Positions 58,476 to 64,000 of a stretch of 64,000 nt of DNA are shown here, in pieces. The stretch is from Aurifilum marmelostoma. Its lineage: Eukaryota; Ascomycota; Sordariomycetes; Diaporthales; Cryphonectriaceae. The notes beneath the pieces were generated by a model. The model ran no database searches, was not told the origin of the DNA, and was given only the letters and a program-made list of their open reading frames with translations. The translations under genes and the position numbers were made by a program. The stretch lies in the NCBI GenBank assembly GCA_027559495.1, contig JAMXSV010000005.1, positions 868,001 to 932,000 on the forward strand, written 5' to 3'. Every line of letters begins with the position of its first letter. Positions within the stretch are counted from its first letter, which is position 1.

Positions 58476-60409
58476 CTAGCTGTGCAACAGAATATTCTTA
58501 TCAGACTCATCTTGCCAATAGGTTGGTCTTTGATATGTCTTTGTTGCCATTTGTATGTCCTGGGTTGCTGGGTCGGTAGTTCCTGGACTATAAGGTGGTG
58601 AGTGACTCATGCATACTGGGAACACCTTTCTGTTACCCGCATGCGCTGAGCTTCTCCCATATACCAGAGCATTTCCTTGAGGGTCTAGAGTACTAGAGGT
58701 AATGTAGTTCTTGATTGATCGAAATAGTGTAGGGAGACTAGGCATGCAAGAACAGATTACGCTAAGCTGTATTTCGATACAGCAAAGCCTAACCATAGGC
58801 ACATTGTCATCTATAAGCAAGCCATTAGAGCCACTCGTGTGCAGTTGAAGAGACTATCATACCTACATGTAGGGTTGCTTGTATGTGTGAACACTGCAAT
58901 ATAGGAAAACTTTCTGATTCCTACTCCAATAGCACTAGAGATGATGATGTGCTTAGCATTGAAGATCTGCAAATAGTTTACAGATATGTTGAATAATGAT
59001 AAGAAGGCAAGAAACAAGTAAGAATATACTTACGCAAAGCCAGTAACAAACATTATAGATATGAATAGCTTGTCTTTGAGAGGCAGATGAAGGCTTGCTA
59101 TAATAGGCATAGGAATCGAGATGATCCAAAAGTCGAAAGCGACTAGTGTTGTAAATGCAACCCAAATAAATTCAAACATATTGATGCAGTATCCAGCCTG
59201 TTTATTTTGCAGTCTGTTCCAATAATATGTAACAGGGGTGCACTGAAATGCGAATCCGATTCTGTTAGAATTATGTTAGACTAATAATGGAAGACTGTAG
59301 AATCCGAAAAAGATTTGGTTTTCATATAGCAAACGATAACAAACAACTTTTGCTAGGTTTGGATTTTTCTTTTCGGAAACAAAGTAGTTTTAACTTACAT
59401 AAAGATTAGTGAAAGTGAAATATTGATTATTTGTGTGATAATAATCTTACGACGATGGTTTGAAGTAGAGAAGATGCGTAAGTAAAATAATAGAATCGAC
59501 ACTCGTGTTGTAACTCGAGCTAGTATATATACGAGCGATATGACATAATAATACTATTTCTCAGAGTGTTTCAAATTAGTTTTATATGCAGCTAGTTATT
59601 GAAAATTAACTTACCTGCAAGAATGCTAGAGCTTTTAAGTGCGATATTGCCCAAATATCATGTCCGAATCCGTTCAACATCACTTCACATAAGGTAGGTC
59701 AGAATTCGGCTATGGAGATGCAAAGAGAATTGGGCAACACACTAGGACCTTCAGCTATAGTGTAAATTGTAACTACGACTGCAGCAGCGACAATGTTGAT
59801 ATAATCATCCCACCCTTAAAAACGATATTTCAGTAACAGATCTTATAAAACACGGGTATCGCAGCTTAGAGTGGCTTTAATCACTAACGAGGTGCATCCA
59901 GAGAAAGAGAAAATAAAGGTGGTTAGTAGTTAGAGGTTTAATGCTTACAGAAAGCCATCTTCAAGGTAAATCGAGCCAGACATCGCAGCCCTACAATAAA
60001 CACCATGATCCCCACGAGCACTGTTGCAGGCAAGAACCAGGAGTCATTGTATCGTGGTTCGATCCCACAGATAGTATTGGTGACATTTTGAGTAGCTAGA
60101 GGAAACACAGAGAAGATCATTAGTTCGAATATGTGATATTGCTACTGTGTTAAAGCAGAAGACTTTGGACATACTCAGCCCTTCGGCAATGGTGCACGAT
60201 TTCTCAACACAGAGAGTAGTATTGCTTTCAAGATCAGCATTGACACATATGCATGCTATATCAGCAATAGCACAGGTAGAATTGGCAATGGACGATAGAA
60301 GGCATTCAGACTGTTCGATTGAGTATGGGTCCAGAAGGATTAGTCCCTGCGTGTGTCAGTAGGGAGTGGTTCAACGTACTGCGCACAACGGCAGATCTGC
60401 TACCGACAT
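58476..60409 (-). CDS. CFEM-domain Pth11-like seven-helix receptor
   Basis: A cell-surface receptor-like protein of the Pth11/CFEM group, implicated in other fungi in surface or host sensing. It is hidden by eight introns. Predicted exons: 60409-60380, 60310-60175, 60095-59949, 59814-59749, 59682-59615, 59553-59398, 59242-59034, 58934-58867, 58810-58476. All phases fit and the sum is 404 residues. The CFEM part has eight cysteines in the expected order (LPLCASECL, STCAIADIACIC, TLCVEKSC, TICG). Helix 1 is WFLPATVLVGIMVFIVGLRC, and WWDDY follows. Later landmarks are RVSILLFYLRIF, CTPVTYYWN, then SIPMPIIASLHL, SNPTYDNV and IEIQLSVICSCMPSLPTLF. Weak points: no clear signal peptide before MSVADLPLC, so an upstream exon may be missing, and intron 4 has a poor donor (GTCCTA). 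It could be a slightly decayed copy. Confidence 0.78.
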
Positions 60410-63210
60410 GTTTTTTTCGATGATCACTGGAGACGCAAGACTTGAAAAGTTTCTTCTCAGTAGAAACGATACGACCAAAGTTTCAGCAAAATTTGAAAAC
60501 CCCTAGATAGTTAGCGAATAGAAGCCTTAAGTAGCTTTGTACTAGACTTCCTCCGACAACTTGCATTAGCGGAATAGAAGTGCTCCTAGTGAATCGATGA
60601 ACAATTGAGACAATTGGGATCAAGCAGGATGTCAAGTCCTGTATCGCCCCCAACAATTGCAATCCTTCGGCTCGCCTGGATCGGGGCGGAAAGCTGTCGT
60701 CATGTATTATGCGATATGCTGTCTGCGGTGATGACGCGAAATGATCTCGGATCGGGAACATATCGTTTGCCGCCGCACCACGACTTCTTGGTGGCTTGAG
60801 AGTAGGATCAATTCTGACTTGTGACTGGTCACTGCGTCGGCCCCCCTCAAGCTTCCTGTGTCCTGTTTTCAGGGTGTTGAGATATTCGGCCCCCCCACCA
60901 TCTCTTGTCTTCTTTCATAGCCTATTGGATAATTACTATATGAGTCTCATCAAGCTAATGTCGCCCCCGCATGCGCTACTTGCTTATCGAAATCAGATCT
61001 GTAGGAATCCGGAATAGTATAGACATCCACTCTGGTCATAGTCATCAGATTGTTGTTCGGTGATCCGTCCTGCTTCGGCGCGATAATTATCGAGTGGTAA
61101 TACTAAGACCATCAGTGAACCGTCGCAATTGAGAATTTTCTCTTCTTATTGACTTCTCGAGAGACAAAAATGTTCAAACCCTTTCAATTATATTCCGAAA
61201 TGTCTCACCTGTGTAGTTCCTTGCTTGGGGGGGGGGGGATATAGAAAGCGCGGCCGAGTAGGCTAACTTCCGAAACGACATGATATGCTATGTGATTAAA
61301 TCCACTCTCAAAGTTTCCTTTCACAAGCGGCAAAGCTGAACTACCGCATGCTGTTTATTATTTAGCAATTGGCCTAGGCTACATAATTACAGGGGTGGGT
61401 TAATTGCACTTTGCCGGAATTTTGAGCCTAGGATTCCCACTGAACTGCACGAAATCAGCCCCTACCTCCAAACTTAAACTAATGAGTTAGGGCTGTTCTA
61501 TCAACCATTAGCATGCTCCAAAAGCAGGAACATGCATAGATAGAGTCGTTACTAGACCACGAGGCCAGGATAAGTTGTAGCTATTACCAGGCGCGTGCTA
61601 GGTTAGTTCAACTTGACTTTATATTTGGACTTAGAAAGACCTTATGATCAAGTGCTTAGCTGGTAAAAACAATGTTGCAAGGGCCTGTGTGTCATACGAA
61701 GAACTAGCTAATTTATAGCTCACCCAACGTGCAGGTTACGAGACGGACCACACGGAACAAGGGGCCAGGAAGCCAGATGTCATGGGATCTCCGATATCGA
61801 GTCGAAATTTGGTGTCTGTGTAGTCAAGGAATATGATTGGAAGCTTAGATGACTGCTAGGGCTGTACTGTGGTGCTTTCGATGTAGCCGAAGAAGTCGAT
61901 CGTCGACTCTTGCAGTCCAGGACTAAAGATCTGGATGTATCGCTATTCGATATATCATTTCCTGCAGCTCTTCAATTGTTGTCTAAGAATTTATTAGATC
62001 TACACTTGAATAGGCTTACTGCTAGTGAATACTTGTATTTCGGACTCCCAGTATACGTCCCTATTTAAGACCCATGCTATTGTTAGCATAAATCTAGGAG
62101 ATGCTTCAGGATCTTTACACTACTGCAGTGCATATCACATTCCGCTGAGTGATAATATAGGGTATATAATAGTTTTATAGAGACTCATTCTTAGTGGACT
62201 AGTAAAGGTAATCTTACTCCGCCTTTTTATTGAACAATTATTACTACTTTAGTACGGCGATCCAGCTTTCGATGGAAGAAAAAGGCAAGGAGCCAAGGGT
62301 AAATCAAACCCGGACTGAGCAATGAGAACGGCCGTTTTGAAAACTGTACTATCAAAACGGTGATCATGCCTTTTCAATTACCCACTTCTCATGTCACCTC
62401 ATCTCTGCCACAATAAGTGATGCGACAAGAACGCCGAAACAGCAAGCCTTTGTTATTAATTGTCGGAAAACTCAGCGTCGCAATACTAGAACTCTAAGGC
62501 GAAGACCAAAGCTACTCCCCCAAGTATCGCATAGAATGGCGTAATATAATATATTCAAGCGAATGAAGGAAAGAGAGTAGTTATAGTACCACGAGACTCT
62601 TTTCTTTTCCGGCTTAATCGACGTTTACCTTAAAGATCGGGACACAAGGACTGTTCCTTGCCCATTCCAATCACTATTGCTTAAGAGCTGCGTACAAGGA
62701 ATCCGGAAATGAGTGCGGTTTCTCGTCCAGCCCAACTACCCTCCACTGCACATAAGGAAACGAGGGCGGGGGAAATACTGGAATGGTATTTATTGTTACA
62801 TTTCTGTCCTGTTCTACTCATAGACAAAGACAACTGAGGTTCTAGCTTTTCTTATCTCACTACTTGCCTATAACTACCATCTTGTCGTGGATCTGAACCA
62901 CTCTGATGTACCAGCCTCATTATTTTGGTGGCACCATACAGCCCGCGTCGGGGCCTGCAAGCCGCGACCTTTTAGCAGTTTGGATCTTGTTCTTCTGCGG
63001 GTTGCTGAAGCTTATTCTGTCTAGATTCTTCCACTGCCGTGTCGAACCTTGAACTCCGATAATGTTACCAAAGCTGAATTATGATCTTGAGAGGGTCGTG
63101 CCCGAGCTGACAAGTGAAGTTCTGCTTACCACCCGGGGTAAATATGGATCCAGACCACCCGGGCCTCCTTTTCTTCGATGGTTAATTATATGTTTACTGT
63201 CTTTTCTCCC
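60410..63210. other. Intergenic, no recognisable gene
   Basis: 2.8 kb of mixed composition with a 12-base G run near 61,227. It contains the promoter (and perhaps a missing signal-peptide exon) of the CFEM gene at its left end. No other gene, RNA or repeat pair is recognised. Confidence 0.4.
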
Positions 63211-63956
63211 GGAATAATTGAACACAATGGCCTTGGTGCTGCAGCAGTCAAGGTGTTGGCTAGCCGCAAGCCTGCCTGCCCAGGTCCACATCACTGGGCG
63301 TAATGAGTCTGCCGCAGAGCATATCATTGCGGAAACCAAGTCCGCCGGCTCCACCAGCGAGTTCATCTGCTACGACCACACTAATCTAGCGTCTATAAAG
63401 GAAGCGGCGGACATTATCCTAGCTAGAGAATCAAGTCTCGATGTGTTTATAGCCAACGCCGGAATTATGGCCCTTCCGTCAGGCCTCAGAAGCGACGGCT
63501 ACGACCTTCACTTCGGCATCAACCACGTCGCACACGCCCTTTTGATTCGCAAGCTGCTCCTCCCGATTTAGGAGAGGAGAAGAGAGCGCGGCGAGGCTCG
63601 CGTCATCCCCATATCCAGCCTAGCGATTCTGTTCGCGCCGCAGGGCTATGGCATTGTCTTTGACGATCTCCAGACGGCCCAAGCGTACTGGATCCTGGAC
63701 AACTGGCAACTTTACGCGCAGAGCAAGCTTTCCAACCTCCTATACTTAAGGGCAGGAGCTAGCCGTGCGATACCCCGAGATCACTACACTGCAGGTTGTC
63801 GATCCTAGTCCGAGTAATACCGGCCTGGTGTCGAGTCTAGGATTCCTTGACAAGATGATCGTGTTTCTAGGGAACTACAACAGGTTCCTCGGTGATGGTG
63901 AGTGCCACTGGAAACAGGTGTGGGCGGTCGGTGTACTCAAGGAGCAGGCAAACTAG
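63211..63956 (+). pseudogene. Broken short-chain dehydrogenase/reductase
   Basis: An SDR of the retinol-dehydrogenase-like group. NAD(P)-dependent oxidation or reduction of an alcohol or carbonyl would be its role if intact. Landmarks occur in the right order but in different frames. They are GLGAAAVKVLASRKP (cofactor fold), then after a one-base shift near 63,279 VHITGRNES, DVFIANAGIMA, and GINHVAHALLIRKLLLPI. A stop (TAG, 63569-63571) follows. The same frame then resumes with ISSLAI and the catalytic YAQSK. A second shift near 63,755 leads to RYPEITTLQVV and the end at 63,956. The first part of the cofactor motif is also poor. Two shifts plus a stop make this a pseudogene unless the assembly is bad here. 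The window ends 44 bases later. Confidence 0.75.
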
Positions 63957-64000
63957 GGAAATTCCTACGAGCCGGATGGTTGGTAAGCCAGGACTCCTCG

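Overview
This window is nuclear DNA of a filamentous ascomycete (Pezizomycotina). The genes have short GT-AG introns (about 50-200 nt), and the families are typical of that group: a highly reducing polyketide synthase, an NRPS-like reductase, Zn2Cys6 and F-box proteins, and a CFEM/Pth11-type receptor. Normal-composition gene DNA alternates with AT-rich, stop-saturated blocks that carry the marks of repeat-induced point mutation (RIP). The species cannot be named from the sequence. No rRNA, tRNA or CRISPR was found.

Layout. 1-10.6 kb: a RIP-degraded repeat desert with a copia RNase H fossil and a few unmutated GC-richer islets. 11.3-32.0 kb: a secondary-metabolite cluster. It holds an MFS exporter (-), an NRPS-like adenylation-thiolation-reductase (-), a rhodopsin-like seven-helix membrane protein (-) and, divergent from the last, a seven-exon highly reducing PKS of about 3003 residues (+) that ends in a carnitine-acyltransferase-type domain. 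32.17-37.32 kb: a complete Ty1/copia LTR retrotransposon inserted 127 bp downstream of the PKS stop, with 218-bp LTRs, a GATTG target duplication and RIP damage. 38.3-41 kb: an F-box protein and a candidate polyQ secreted or membrane protein. 43.1-56.1 kb: nitrilase (+), Zn2Cys6 factor (+), intracellular GH3 beta-glucosidase with a PA14 insert (-), a second MFS transporter (-) and a sugar permease (+) with a one-base frameshift. 58.5-60.4 kb: a nine-exon CFEM/Pth11-like receptor (-) that can only be seen by following splice sites. 63.2-64.0 kb: a short-chain dehydrogenase broken by two frameshifts and a stop.

How the genes may work together. In the first cluster the PKS would build a chain. 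Its methyltransferase and enoylreductase regions look degenerate, so an unmethylated, unsaturated chain is expected. The C-terminal acyltransferase would move the chain onto an alcohol acceptor, the A-T-R enzyme could activate and reduce a carboxylic acid, and the MFS protein could export the product. No cluster-specific transcription factor is visible between the two RIP blocks. In the second group, permease, beta-glucosidase, nitrilase, exporter and regulator together would suit uptake and breakdown of a nitrile-bearing glycoside. That is an inference from gene content only.

Exon boundaries were chosen by hand from splice motifs, reading phase and family conservation. They are predictions.
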